In this document: one piece after another, positions 8,942-18,860 of the stretch | How positions within the stretch are numbered: the stretch's first letter is position 1 | Layout: each line of letters opens with the position of its first letter | Virus record (IMG/VR): IMGVR_UViG_3300028763_000006 | Location: 55,070 to 119,069 of that record | Strand: one strand, 5' to 3' | Source of the DNA: a virus | Length of the DNA: 64,000 nt | The notes under the pieces: generated by a model | What the model saw: only the letters and a program-made list of their open reading frames with translations | Database searches by the model: none | Told to the model about the DNA's origin: nothing | Program-made: the position numbers and the translations under genes

Positions 8942-11900
8942 ATGAAAATTGCACACTTAGCTGATGTTCACATTAGAAATCTAGAAAGACATGAAGAATA
9001 TGATAAGATTTTTCAAAAAATTATAAAAAAATTACAAGAATTACAACCAGATAGAATAGTTATTGTAGGAGATTTATTTGAAAGTTACATTGAAATTTCA
9101 AATGAAGCTGAAATTATCGCTGGAGATTTCTTGAATAAGTTATCAAATATTGCGAAAGTAATAATAGTCAGAGGTAATCATGACATAAGAAAGAAAAGTT
9201 TAAATAGAGTTGATAGTATAGAAACTGTAGTTAAACTTATGAATAATCCAAATGTAACTTACTATGATAAAACTGGTTTTTATGATGATGATAATGATAA
9301 TTTCGTTTGGGTTGTGTATGAGCACTCAGATAAAGATAATGATCCATGGTTAAATAATAAAAAAACTGATGATAAAATTCATATTGGATTATTTCATGAT
9401 CCAGTTTTAAATGTAACATCAAATACAGGAAAAGTATTTAATGATGCTAATAAATATAAAAATATAAATTATTTTAATAATAATGATTTTGTTCTTATTG
9501 GTGATATTCACAAGCGTCAATATTTAAGAAACGATAAATCTGCAGCATATTGTGGTTCAACAATCCAACAATCTTATGGTGAAACTGTTGAGAATCATGG
9601 TTTTTTATTATGGAATATTAAATCACCTTCTGATTTTAATGTTACTGAATATGATATTGAAAATGATCATACATTTATAAATTTATATATTGATGAATCA
9701 TCAGACTATGATAATTTAAATTTATCTGCTAATAATATTGGAAAAGACACTGAGATTAAAGTTCATTGGAAAGAATACTCTTCAATCATTAATACAGTAA
9801 ATGAAAAGAAGATACGAGATTATATTAAAAATAAATTTAACACAATTAAGGTAGTTTTTGAAAAAAATTATTTATATACAGATATATTATCATCTAAGAT
9901 GTTATCAGAATCTATTGATTTGACTGATACTGAAACTCAAAGAGAAATATTTAATGAGTATTTAGTAGAACAGAAGTATAAAAAAGATGACATTGAATCT
10001 ATACTTAATATTGATGATATCATCAATAGTAGAATACAATTAGTAGATGTTTTGAAGAATACAGAATGGAGTATTGATAAATTCTGGTTTAGTAATTTTA
10101 AGTCTTATGGAGACGACAATGTAATAGAATGGAAAGATATTAATGGAATTGTACAGATTCATGGTGAAAATCAGGAAGGAAAAACTACGATTCTTGATGC
10201 TCTTACTTATATTCTATATGGTAAAACTACAACAACATTAAGTCCTGAAAAATTTGGAGACTCTAGATACATAAATAATAAAAGAGAATTAGATTTTGTT
10301 AATGGTGGAGCAGTAATTAATTCAAATGGTAATAAATTTGTAATTCAGAGAAAGACTGAAAGAGTTTGGAATAAGGCACACACATCTTTAACAAGTTGTC
10401 CTACATCTTTAGATTTCTATAAGAGTGAAGATATTTGTGAAAAAAATAAATTAACTGATGAAGTTAAAAGTAAAACTCAAAAAGAATTAGATTCTATTTT
10501 AGGAGATTTGAAGGATTTTATTAGACTATCATTCACCAACGCTGATAATTTAAATGATTTATTATCTGAAAATAGAAGTATTTTCATGGATAATATTATT
10601 AGAGATGCTGGATATGATATATTTGAAACTAAATCAAATGAATTTAAAGAATATAAAAAAGAAATTATAGAAGAAAAATTAATTGTAAATATTCAAGATT
10701 CAGAAGAAAATATAAAAGAATTAAATTCTGATATAGTTGATATTAAAGCAATAGTAGATACTAATATTTCTGAAATTGAAAGAATAGAAAAAGAATTATT
10801 ATTGTATAATATCACTAGAGATGAATTAAATAAAAAATTAAGTAATATTGATTTATCAATGTTAACTTTCAATGAAGATTTGAATTTAAATACAATTAAG
10901 AATTATAATACTAAAATTGAAGAATCTAAAATACAAAGAGTTAATTTAGAAAAAGAAATTGATAAATTACCTACTGAGTTTGATTCATCTAAACTTGATG
11001 ATTTTAAAATTAAATTGAAGCAAACAAATTTAAAAATTTCAGAGTTAAAAGATAAAATTTCAACTTTAAAAAATTCATTGTTAGAATCAGATGGAAAGAT
11101 TGATAAAGTTAATGTTAAGATTGAAGAACTGAAGCAAAATGAGATTAAAAAAATACTATCAAAAATAACAGCAAATGATTTGCAAATTGAAGTTATTAAA
11201 AATAAAAAATCTAATATTATAAAAGATGAGATAAAAAAAATAACTTCTCAAATTCAAGTTTTTGAATTAGAATCCATAGAATTAGCATCGAATATAAAAC
11301 TTTTACAAAAAGATGGTATTAATGCTAAAAAATCAAATGATGAATTAGATAAAGAAATTGAAACATTTAAAAATTCAAAATCATGTCCTAGTTGCGGTAG
11401 AGCTTATGATAAAAATGATCCAAATTACTCAGAACACTTAGCTCATTTAGAAGATAAAATTAGAAGTCTTGAAATTAAAAAAGAACCAAATTTATTAATA
11501 ATAAAAGATTGTTTATTGAAATATAAAGAATTGAAAAATGATTCAATTGATTGTAATTCAAATATCTTTAATTATGAAGATATGAAAAAAAGATTAGAAC
11601 AAGGTGATTATAATGAAGATATATTATCAAAATTAAAAGATGTCGGTAGTAGCAAGACATTGAGACAAGATAATATAGAATTGAATATATCAATTGAAAA
11701 TATTGAAAATAATAACTTTGATAATTATTTAACATTAAATGAAAATATTGATAAGGGTAAAACTCTAATAACAAACATAGAAAAAGGAAAAGATAATACT
11801 TTACAATTAATAAAAAACATCGAAGTAGAATTAAAAGAAATCAATATCGATGATATTGAAAATAATATTACAATAGAAGAAATTAAGAAAGATAATTTTG

Positions 11901-12694
11901 ATTTGAGAAATAAAAAAATATCGAATAGAGATAATATTATTTTGACACTTGAAAATTTTAATTTTAAAATTAAAGAATTAAAATCAGAAATTGAAAAATA
12001 CCAAGAATATAAAGTTAAAATTGATGAAAATAAAAAAATTCAAATTTCAATTGATGATGTAGATTATAATATTAAAAATTATAAAGAAAAAATAAAAGAT
12101 TTTTCAAAAATAAATATTGATTTAGAAAAAAACATTCTTCTTAAAGAAACTGACATATTTAATATATCTACTAAAATAAAAAAATATTTAAAGCAAAAGA
12201 AACGAGATGAGTTATTAAAGGAGTATCAAAAATGTATTAGTCGTGATGGATTACCTACATTTTTATTAAAAAAATCCATTCATTTAATAAATAAAGAATT
12301 GAATGATTTACTGAGTAATGTTGATTTTACATTATTCTTTGATGAAAATTTGAATTTGAGACTTAGTGCAGATGATAGACTTGATACTAGTCAAAATGCT
12401 ATTGAAAGCTCTGGTAAGGAAAGGACATTTTGTGCCCTTGCTTTGAAAATATCTTTGAGACAAATAAATGTAAAATCCAAATCTACTTTCATTGTTTTAG
12501 ATGAAATTATGGGTAAATTAATTGATGGTAAGAAAACAAAATCTGTTCAACAATTTTTAGAATTTATTGATGAATTGAAATATAAAGTAAATAAAATAGT
12601 AATTATTGAGCAAGTGCATAATATAAATTTTGATGCTTCAATTGAAGTTGATAAAGACGATGAATTAATTTCTCACTTAGAATTAGTTTATTAA
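8942..12694 (+). CDS. Fused SbcD-SbcC (Mre11-Rad50) nuclease/ATPase
   Basis: 1250 residues carrying both halves of a complex that is normally two proteins (T4 gp47 and gp46). N-terminal metallophosphatase: LADVH (D8, H10), GDLFES (D44), GNHD (N79-D81), later HDP and GDIH. The ATPase begins near residue 370; Walker A GENQEGKTT at 408-416. A long coiled coil follows, with a zinc hook CPSC at 815-818. ABC signature SSGKE from 1156 and Walker B FIVLDE ending at E1188. It processes DNA ends for recombination-dependent replication. No internal stop or second start near the junction suggests separate translation. Confidence 0.93.
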   Translation: MKIAHLADVHIRNLERHEEYDKIFQKIIKKLQELQPDRIVIVGDLFESYIEISNEAEIIAGDFLNKLSNIAKVIIVRGNHDIRKKSLNRVDSIETVVKLMNNPNVTYYDKTGFYDDDNDNFVWVVYEHSDKDNDPWLNNKKTDDKIHIGLFHDPVLNVTSNTGKVFNDANKYKNINYFNNNDFVLIGDIHKRQYLRNDKSAAYCGSTIQQSYGETVENHGFLLWNIKSPSDFNVTEYDIENDHTFINLYIDESSDYDNLNLSANNIGKDTEIKVHWKEYSSIINTVNEKKIRDYIKNKFNTIKVVFEKNYLYTDILSSKMLSESIDLTDTETQREIFNEYLVEQKYKKDDIESILNIDDIINSRIQLVDVLKNTEWSIDKFWFSNFKSYGDDNVIEWKDINGIVQIHGENQEGKTTILDALTYILYGKTTTTLSPEKFGDSRYINNKRELDFVNGGAVINSNGNKFVIQRKTERVWNKAHTSLTSCPTSLDFYKSEDICEKNKLTDEVKSKTQKELDSILGDLKDFIRLSFTNADNLNDLLSENRSIFMDNIIRDAGYDIFETKSNEFKEYKKEIIEEKLIVNIQDSEENIKELNSDIVDIKAIVDTNISEIERIEKELLLYNITRDELNKKLSNIDLSMLTFNEDLNLNTIKNYNTKIEESKIQRVNLEKEIDKLPTEFDSSKLDDFKIKLKQTNLKISELKDKISTLKNSLLESDGKIDKVNVKIEELKQNEIKKILSKITANDLQIEVIKNKKSNIIKDEIKKITSQIQVFELESIELASNIKLLQKDGINAKKSNDELDKEIETFKNSKSCPSCGRAYDKNDPNYSEHLAHLEDKIRSLEIKKEPNLLIIKDCLLKYKELKNDSIDCNSNIFNYEDMKKRLEQGDYNEDILSKLKDVGSSKTLRQDNIELNISIENIENNNFDNYLTLNENIDKGKTLITNIEKGKDNTLQLIKNIEVELKEINIDDIENNITIEEIKKDNFDLRNKKISNRDNIILTLENFNFKIKELKSEIEKYQEYKVKIDENKKIQISIDDVDYNIKNYKEKIKDFSKINIDLEKNILLKETDIFNISTKIKKYLKQKKRDELLKEYQKCISRDGLPTFLLKKSIHLINKELNDLLSNVDFTLFFDENLNLRLSADDRLDTSQNAIESSGKERTFCALALKISLRQINVKSKSTFIVLDEIMGKLIDGKKTKSVQQFLEFIDELKYKVNKIVIIEQVHNINFDASIEVDKDDELISHLELVY

Positions 12695-12717
12695 AATAAA
12701 AATGATCATAAAAGTAA

Positions 12718-12957
12718 ATGGGAGTTGTAAGAACTATTAAAGGAGATGATGGTAAGCCATATATATCATTGGAGGATTTGATTGGTGAAGTTGAAGAAGC
12801 CAGGAATTTTAGTATAGAATACAATAAAGAGGGTAAGAGAAAAATTGATTTTGTGGAGATTATATTATCAACATTACATAATATGGAAAAAGATTATTAT
12901 GAGAAATATCTATTTAGAAGAAATGATGACGAAAAAAAAGATAATGATAAATTATGA
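12718..12957 (+). CDS. Hypothetical protein
   Basis: 79 residues, charged, starting 23 bases after the SbcD-SbcC gene and overlapping the next start by 4 bases, so probably in one operon. Sequence such as GKPYISLEDLIGEVEEA gives no clear family. Confidence 0.6.
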   Translation: MGVVRTIKGDDGKPYISLEDLIGEVEEARNFSIEYNKEGKRKIDFVEIILSTLHNMEKDYYEKYLFRRNDDEKKDNDKL

Positions 12958-13523
12958 TAACAATCGACAGTAATTTTATTAATCGTGCGATCATTAAATG
13001 GAGTCCTATTATTAATACTTTAAATATCGATAAAAGATTTGAAGAACCTATTTCTATTTTTTCTGAATTGTGCTCATTTAATCACAATAATTTACATATA
13101 TCAAATAGTATTTATGATGATAATATTTTACCGATTTCAATAAGAACGTTATCAAAATTAAAATTAGAAAATGTCAAATTAGTTATAGGCACAAAAAATT
13201 ATTATGAATTTAATACATATCAAATAAAAATTAAATTTTCTATTAATCAAGAAGAAGAATTTAAAATGATATCTGGAACAGATGTTATTACCATGTTATC
13301 ATCATCATTTGTAGAAGAAATTTCCACCAATATTAATGATAAAATAGAAAAAGAAAAACTTAACATTCTTATAATAGATAGTAATTTTATTAGTAATATT
13401 GAAAGATTTCCAGAGTGTGTTTTATTGTCATATAGATTTATATTAACCAGCATAAAAAAAGAAAGATGTGATAAGATAAATAAGATAAATAAGATAAATA
13501 AATATAAGCCTGGTGACTTATAA
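12954..13523 (+). CDS. Hypothetical protein with short C-terminal repeat
   Basis: 189 residues, no domain recognised. The C-terminus carries a KINKINKINKY repeat from a 9-base DNA repeat (AATAAGATA type), a likely slippage site. The final codons lie inside the first copy of the TATAAG/CTTATA repeat array. Confidence 0.6.
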   Translation: MITIDSNFINRAIIKWSPIINTLNIDKRFEEPISIFSELCSFNHNNLHISNSIYDDNILPISIRTLSKLKLENVKLVIGTKNYYEFNTYQIKIKFSINQEEEFKMISGTDVITMLSSSFVEEISTNINDKIEKEKLNILIIDSNFISNIERFPECVLLSYRFILTSIKKERCDKINKINKINKYKPGDL

Positions 13524-13580
13524 ATTATATTATAAGCCTTATGACTTATAAATTATGTTTATAAGCCTTATGACTTATAT
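13503..13580. repeat. Three direct repeats with internal inverted arms
   Basis: Three units begin at 13503, 13531 and 13560, each with TATAAGCC...GACTTATA. The arms TATAAG and CTTATA are inverted around an 8-base spacer. The array lies between convergent genes, and the first copy overlaps the end of the 12954 gene. Possible protein-binding array, iterons or termination region. Confidence 0.7.
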
Positions 13581-13584
13581 TTTA

Positions 13585-13845
13585 TTAATATATTTTCCAA
13601 TTTTTGCTATTAACTTCATCTCTTTTTTTAGGATAATATAAATTGCAGCAGCCATCAGAACTAACTTTGGATTTAACTTTTACATTTTTACAATAGTCAT
13701 GCTCATAAAAAGAGCACTCATTACAACGAAATTTACTTTTCATTAATTCCATATATGATACATCTGGAGATTTCAGACGTTTTATGTTTTCATTATCATA
13801 ATTTTCATTATCATAATTTTCAAATACTATAATATTATTCATCAT
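13585..13845 (-). CDS. Small cysteine-rich protein, possible metal site
   Basis: About 86 residues (start at 13845 or one codon later). The C-terminal half has CNEC, then YCKN, then CCNLYYP: five cysteines spaced like a small Zn or Fe-S site. The N-terminus (MNNIIVFENYDNENYDNEN) resembles the set A start and contains a YDNEN duplication. Function unknown. Confidence 0.65.
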   Translation of the reverse strand: MMNNIIVFENYDNENYDNENIKRLKSPDVSYMELMKSKFRCNECSFYEHDYCKNVKVKSKVSSDGCCNLYYPKKRDEVNSKNWKIY

Positions 13846-14034
13846 TATTATTACTCAGTTATTTTTTATAACTGTATATATTAATTATAAAAACCTTGTT
13901 TTTAGCTTAATTTTTAAGTATTTAATGATTTTCACTGATTAATATATACATATCATAAAATATAAAATATGTATTTTTTATTTTGTTTATAATCAGATAG
14001 TTAAATATATTATTGAAATATTATTATAATAAGT

Positions 14035-14065
14035 TTTGATATTAGGAAAAAATGTTGTAAATTTG
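14035..14065 (+). promoter_or_regulatory. Host-type promoter for the clpS-clpC operon
   Basis: TTTG at 14035-14038 and TAAATTTG at 14058-14065 are separated by 19 bases, matching the Bacteroidota -33/-7 consensus. The rest of 13846-14131 holds no convincing gene. Confidence 0.7.
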
Positions 14066-14131
14066 CATTATCAATTACAATAAATAATTAAATGAAACTT
14101 TACAATAAAGTTTATATACATATAATAAGTT

Positions 14132-14425
14132 ATGGAGAAAACAAAAACAAAATCATTAGATGAAATTTTATCAGAAAATGGAATTTCTACTAATACTGAA
14201 GAAGAATTTAAATTGATATTATGGAATGATGATGTAAATTCATTTGAATGGGTTATCACATGCTTAATGGCTTATTTAAAATTTCCACCTAAAAAAGCAG
14301 AAGCATCAGCCTATAATGTACATCTTATTGGTAAAGATGTTATTAAAACTGGTTCAAGAGAAACATTAGAGCCTTATAAAAAATTATTAGAAGAGAGAGG
14401 ATTATCTCTCACAATAGAACAATAG
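14132..14425 (+). CDS. clpS: ClpS N-degron adaptor
   Basis: 97 residues with the ClpS core: LILWNDDVNSFEWVI, then CLMAYLKFPPKKAEASAYNVHLIGKDVIKTGSRETLEPYKK. In bacteria ClpS binds proteins with N-terminal Leu, Phe, Tyr or Trp and hands them to ClpA or ClpC. The N-terminal 30 residues form the flexible extension that feeds the unfoldase pore. It heads an operon with clpC; clpP is also encoded, at 50828. A phage ClpS is uncommon and suggests redirected degradation of host proteins. Confidence 0.9.
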   Translation: MEKTKTKSLDEILSENGISTNTEEEFKLILWNDDVNSFEWVITCLMAYLKFPPKKAEASAYNVHLIGKDVIKTGSRETLEPYKKLLEERGLSLTIEQ

Positions 14426-14426
14426 A

Positions 14427-14705
14427 ATGAAAAAATTTACAATAGATTATATATTATATATTTATAAAACTTTTATATTAAAAAATAAAAGCGGAGATAT
14501 TTATAAAAAATGGGCGAAATCATTAATGAGATTATTAGAATATACATACGATTTGTATATTTGGATTTTTGCCTTGATGTTATTTTTACCAGTTTTATTA
14601 ATTTCTGTTACAATTGGTAAAAAAATAAAAATGAAAAAATTTCAATTAATGAAAGCGTTCATTAAATACACTAACGATTACAATAACAATAATAAAATTA
14701 ATTAA
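14427..14705 (+). CDS. Single-pass membrane protein
   Basis: 92 residues lying between clpS and clpC, 1 base after the clpS stop. One strong membrane segment (WIFALMLFLPVLLISVTI) is flanked by Lys-rich parts. Role unknown; the position suggests linkage with the Clp system or simple cotranscription. Confidence 0.6.
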   Translation: MKKFTIDYILYIYKTFILKNKSGDIYKKWAKSLMRLLEYTYDLYIWIFALMLFLPVLLISVTIGKKIKMKKFQLMKAFIKYTNDYNNNNKIN

Positions 14706-14714
14706 TTAAAGCCT

Positions 14715-17249
14715 ATGAATTACTCAAAAGAAGTAGAAGAAGTCATTAAAAAAAGTAAGGACATTGCTATTAAGATTAAGTCTAAATCAATCAGACCTGA
14801 ACATTTATTTCTATCAATGATAGATGATGAATATTCTGATGCATCTCAAATTATGAGGGATCTTAATCTAAATATTGATGCCATTAAGAAAACAATATCT
14901 GAGTGGTCTTCTGTGATGCAAGAACAAATTGGAGTAAATTCACTCAGAAAAAATGCTTCAATTCCACTGGAATTAGAAACTGAAAAAATTCTAAAAGATT
15001 CTGTTGTTTTTGCGAAATCAATGGATTCAGATGAAGTTTGTATTGAACATGTTTTTTATTCAATATTGGATAATAGCAATAATCTTGTTTCAGAGTTATT
15101 TAATAAATCACCTGAAATTTTAAGAAGTTTGAAAAATAGATTGAAGAATGAAGAAGAAGAACTTAATATTAATGATGAATTAGAAAATGTTAATAATATG
15201 GACGAAGAACAAGAAGAAGTAACAGGAAGTTCAAAAAGTAAGTCAAAAACTAAATTGATTGATCAATTTGGTACAAATCTTACAAATCTCGCAAAAGAAG
15301 GAAAACTTGATCCAGTAGTTGGACGTGCAGATGAAATTAAAAGAATTACACAAATTTTATCCAGACGTAAGAAAAACAATCCTGTATTAGTTGGAGAACC
15401 TGGTGTAGGTAAATCAGCAATTGTTGAAGGATTAGCTCAATTAATCGTAGATGGACTTGTTCCTGAAAATTTACAAAACAAGAAAGTTATCACTCTTGAT
15501 ATGGGTTCATTAGTAGCAGGAACTAAATATCGTGGTGAATTTGAGCAACGATTAAGAGGTATTGTAAAAGAGATGGAAGAAAATCCTGATATCATTCTAT
15601 TTATAGATGAAATTCACACTATTATTGGAGCTGGAGGTGCTCAAGGATCACTTGATGCTTCTAATATGTTGAAACCAGGATTGGCAAGAGGAACATTCAG
15701 ATGTATTGGTGCTACTACTCTTGAAGAATATCGTAAATATATTGAAAAAGATGCAGCATTAGAACGTAGATTTCAGAAAGTTGTTGTAGAAGCAACTAGC
15801 AAATCAGAAACATTAGAAATTCTTAAGAATATCAAAAAACAATATGAAGATCATCACAAAGTTACTTATACTGATGATGCATTAGAAGCTTGTGTCAATT
15901 TATCTGACAAATATATATCAGAAAAATTCTTTCCTGATAAAGCAATTGATGTTCTAGATGAGGCTGGTGCTATGGTTCATGTGAATGGTACAAGTGCTAT
16001 TCCTGAAAAAATTGTTGAGCTTAGTAAGAAAATAAAAATATCTATAGTAGAAAAACTTGATTGTATTTCTTCACAAAAATATGAACTTGCTGCTGATCAT
16101 AGAGATAATGAAAAACAATGGAAAGCTGAACTTGAAAGTGAAAGAGAAGTATGGAGTCAAGAGCACTCAGATAATCGTGCAATGGTAACAGAAAAAGATA
16201 TTGCTGAGGTTGTCGCTCTTATGACAAAAATTCCAGTAGATAATGTTTCTATTGATGAAAACAATAAGCTTAAATTTATGGCTGATAAAGTAAAAACTAT
16301 TGTAATTGGACAAAACGAAGCTGTTGATAAGATAGTTCAATCAGTCAAGAGATCAAGAGTTGGAATTAATAGTCATGATAAGCCAGTTGGATCATTTATT
16401 TTCTCTGGTCCTACAGGAGTAGGTAAAACCTATCTTGCAAAAATTATGGCAAAAGAATTATTTGGTTCTGAAGATGCGATGATTAGAATTGATATGAGTG
16501 AATTTATGGAAAAATTCTCCGTATCTAGATTAGTAGGAGCACCTCCAGGTTATGTTGGATATGAAGATGGAGGTAAATTAACTGAAGCAGTAAGACGTAA
16601 GCCTTATTCTATTATTCTTCTTGATGAAATAGAAAAAGCTCATCCTGATGTTCAAAATATTCTACTTCAAGTATTGGATGATGGGGTATTAACTGATAGT
16701 AATGGCCGTAAAGTGGATTTTAAAAATACTATCATTGTTATGACAACAAATGCAGGTTCAAGAAAATTGAAAGATTTTGGAACTGGTATTGGATTTGGAC
16801 TTTCTAAAAACAATCAAGATTCTAAAAATTCTGTTCTTAAAAAAGAATTAGAAAAAGTGTTTAGTCCAGAATTTTTAAATCGTGTTGATGAAGTTATAAA
16901 TTTCAATTCATTAAGTAAAGAAAATATTTGTGGTATTATTGATGTTGAATGTAAATCATTAATCTCAAATCTTAAAGAAAAAGGATATGATGTAATTATA
17001 TCTCAATCACTTAAAGATTATTTATTTGAAAATGGTTATGATGAAAACTATGGTGCAAGACCATTGAAGAGAGCTATTCAGAGTAATATTGAAGATAAAC
17101 TTACTGATGCGATTATTGATCAAGAAATCTCAGTTGGTGATACATTATCATTAATATACGACAAAGATAGTTCATCTGTAAAAATTTCAAAATTATCATC
17201 TAAAGAAATTAAAAGTGGTAATATTTTAACTGAAAATACCACAGTTTAA
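14715..17249 (+). CDS. clpC: ClpC-type AAA+ unfoldase
   Basis: 844 residues, full length for the family. N-terminal Clp repeat domain (1-150). D1 ATPase with Walker A GEPGVGKS at 227-234 and Walker B FIDEIHT. A short UVR-like middle segment ([14 protein letters not shown]) places it with ClpC rather than ClpA. D2 ATPase with GPTGVGKT at 565-572. An IGF tripeptide (692-694) in the D2 loop is the ClpP-docking motif, so a ClpP partnership is expected. It unfolds substrates delivered by ClpS and feeds them to ClpP. Coding is clean with no frameshift. Confidence 0.93.
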   Translation: MNYSKEVEEVIKKSKDIAIKIKSKSIRPEHLFLSMIDDEYSDASQIMRDLNLNIDAIKKTISEWSSVMQEQIGVNSLRKNASIPLELETEKILKDSVVFAKSMDSDEVCIEHVFYSILDNSNNLVSELFNKSPEILRSLKNRLKNEEEELNINDELENVNNMDEEQEEVTGSSKSKSKTKLIDQFGTNLTNLAKEGKLDPVVGRADEIKRITQILSRRKKNNPVLVGEPGVGKSAIVEGLAQLIVDGLVPENLQNKKVITLDMGSLVAGTKYRGEFEQRLRGIVKEMEENPDIILFIDEIHTIIGAGGAQGSLDASNMLKPGLARGTFRCIGATTLEEYRKYIEKDAALERRFQKVVVEATSKSETLEILKNIKKQYEDHHKVTYTDDALEACVNLSDKYISEKFFPDKAIDVLDEAGAMVHVNGTSAIPEKIVELSKKIKISIVEKLDCISSQKYELAADHRDNEKQWKAELESEREVWSQEHSDNRAMVTEKDIAEVVALMTKIPVDNVSIDENNKLKFMADKVKTIVIGQNEAVDKIVQSVKRSRVGINSHDKPVGSFIFSGPTGVGKTYLAKIMAKELFGSEDAMIRIDMSEFMEKFSVSRLVGAPPGYVGYEDGGKLTEAVRRKPYSIILLDEIEKAHPDVQNILLQVLDDGVLTDSNGRKVDFKNTIIVMTTNAGSRKLKDFGTGIGFGLSKNNQDSKNSVLKKELEKVFSPEFLNRVDEVINFNSLSKENICGIIDVECKSLISNLKEKGYDVIISQSLKDYLFENGYDENYGARPLKRAIQSNIEDKLTDAIIDQEISVGDTLSLIYDKDSSSVKISKLSSKEIKSGNILTENTTV

Positions 17250-17251
17250 TA

Positions 17252-17575
17252 ATGTCTAAATGGAAAGATTTAAATATAAATGATGAAATATTCTATGTTA
17301 TCTTAAATAAAGATAACATAGAATCTTTTCTTAATAGTGAAATGAAAATAAAGGAGCTTAATATACTCAATATTACTAACAACAATGAAATTGTTATATT
17401 TGATACTGATATATTTGGTGATATTGAATTAACAATTCATGAGTATAATTATGATAGCTATATTACTTCATATTTAGAAGAATCACTTATCATTTTATCC
17501 ATAAATCACACTGGAATAATAAATGAATTAACAAAAATATTAGCAGAATTAAGAAAAAATAATTTTTATTCTTAA
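17252..17575 (+). CDS. Hypothetical protein
   Basis: 107 residues starting 2 bases after the clpC stop, last in the clpS-clpC operon. Acidic, alpha/beta pattern (WKDLNINDEIFYVI), no family recognised. Confidence 0.65.
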   Translation: MSKWKDLNINDEIFYVILNKDNIESFLNSEMKIKELNILNITNNNEIVIFDTDIFGDIELTIHEYNYDSYITSYLEESLIILSINHTGIINELTKILAELRKNNFYS

Positions 17576-17578
17576 TAA

Positions 17579-17608
17579 AAAACCTCTGATTTTTCAGAGG
17601 CTTTTTTT
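17579..17608 (+). terminator. Intrinsic terminator after clp operon
   Basis: CCTCTGA (17583-17589) pairs with TCAGAGG (17594-17600), followed by CTTTTTTT. Confidence 0.85.
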
Positions 17609-17626
17609 ATTAAAATTGAATTGATA

Positions 17627-17643
17627 TTTTTTTATATATAATG
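17627..17643 (+). promoter_or_regulatory. Late-type TATATATA promoter motif
   Basis: TTTTTTTATATATAATG lies about 45 bases ahead of the GH15-like gene and matches the motif before the structural operons. Confidence 0.45.
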
Positions 17644-17685
17644 TTTAAAATTTGTTAAATAATTAGTATAAAAAATATCAAAAAT

Positions 17686-18789
17686 ATGTCAGATAAACAT
17701 TATAAAATATATTTCCAGAGAAATTTTAAAACTTGTAAAAGATATAATGATTTTTACAATACATTACTAGACTTAGATATAAAAAATTTATTTGAAGTTC
17801 TACACAAATTAAGATTACCAAATGGTTTTTATAAAGCATCAGTATCGACTGATTATAGTTATAGTTGGTTAAGAGATAATTTTTTTTGCTCATTTCCAGA
17901 ATTATGGAATGATACAGAAAAATATATTCAAACATACCAAACATGGTTAGATTATTACAAAAATATAGAAGATCAGTATGGAAAATTTTCATCTTTGATT
18001 AAAAAAAAGAAAATAGATTTTGATTGGGAATTTCCAAATCCAAGAATAAATCCAGATTTGACAGAGATTCATTCTGGTTGGAATCACATACAAATAGATC
18101 AAATAGGCTATTTTTTGTATGGTATTTCAATAGGAGAAAATAATGGATTGAGAATAATTAGGAATGAATCTGATATTAATATTATATCAAAAGTTATTCA
18201 ATTACTAGATGCCATTGACTATCAAACTGTACCTGAATCAGGTGCTTGGGAAGAAGGTAAAGAAGCTCCTAGAGCATCCACAATAGGAGTAATAGTTTCT
18301 GGCTTAAAATCAATTAAAATGTGTGATAATATTGATGTAGAAATTCCTGAGCATTTAATAGAAAATGGAATCAAAGCATTAAATAGTATATTACCAAATG
18401 AAACTCCTACCAGAAAATATGACTTAGCACAATTATTTCTTATTTATCCATTTAATTTATTGACAATTGAAATGACAAAAACAATATTAAAAAATATTGA
18501 AGATAATTTATTGGATGATAATGGAGTGTATAGATATTTAGATGATAAATATTATAATCATAATGGAGAAGCAACTTGGATATTTGGATTGAGCTATTTA
18601 GGATTAATATATTGTCAATTAGGAGATAAAGAAAAAGCAAGATATTTTTATGAAAAAATTATTAACGAATCAATTGATTATGAAATACCAGAGTTATATT
18701 ATCATGGAACAAAAACTCCAAATGATAATAATCCTTTGAGTTGGAGTATTGCAATGACTATTGAATTGGCTCACATGCTCAAATCATAA
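17686..18789 (+). CDS. GH15-like glycoside hydrolase family protein
   Basis: 367 residues with the (alpha/alpha)6-barrel motif set of GH15 glucoamylase/phosphorylase-kinase-alpha relatives: YSWLRDNFF near residue 60, GWNHIQIDQIGYFLYG near 130, ESGAWEEGKEAPRAST near 185 with acidic candidates for catalysis, and NGEATWIFGLSYLG near 290. No signal peptide or membrane segment, so an intracellular or virion role is likely. Known members cleave terminal alpha-glucosyl units; the substrate here is unknown. Such an enzyme is unusual in a phage. It has its own late-type promoter motif. Confidence 0.7.
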   Translation: MSDKHYKIYFQRNFKTCKRYNDFYNTLLDLDIKNLFEVLHKLRLPNGFYKASVSTDYSYSWLRDNFFCSFPELWNDTEKYIQTYQTWLDYYKNIEDQYGKFSSLIKKKKIDFDWEFPNPRINPDLTEIHSGWNHIQIDQIGYFLYGISIGENNGLRIIRNESDINIISKVIQLLDAIDYQTVPESGAWEEGKEAPRASTIGVIVSGLKSIKMCDNIDVEIPEHLIENGIKALNSILPNETPTRKYDLAQLFLIYPFNLLTIEMTKTILKNIEDNLLDDNGVYRYLDDKYYNHNGEATWIFGLSYLGLIYCQLGDKEKARYFYEKIINESIDYEIPELYYHGTKTPNDNNPLSWSIAMTIELAHMLKS

Positions 18790-18800
18790 TATTATAAAAA

Positions 18801-18829
18801 ATGCATCATTATCAATGATAATGATGCAT
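18801..18829. repeat. Perfect 14-bp inverted repeat between convergent genes
   Basis: ATGCATCATTATCA, a single A, then its exact reverse complement. No U-tract follows on either strand, so it may be a weak terminator or a protein-binding palindrome. Confidence 0.65.
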
Positions 18830-18860
18830 AATATTAATATTTAATTTTGATACACAATTA

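Noticed and set aside
13477-13502. Short 9-base repeat at the end of the 12954 gene as a possible CRISPR-like or regulatory array
   Set aside because: It is a simple in-frame codon repeat (Lys-Ile-Asn); no spacers.
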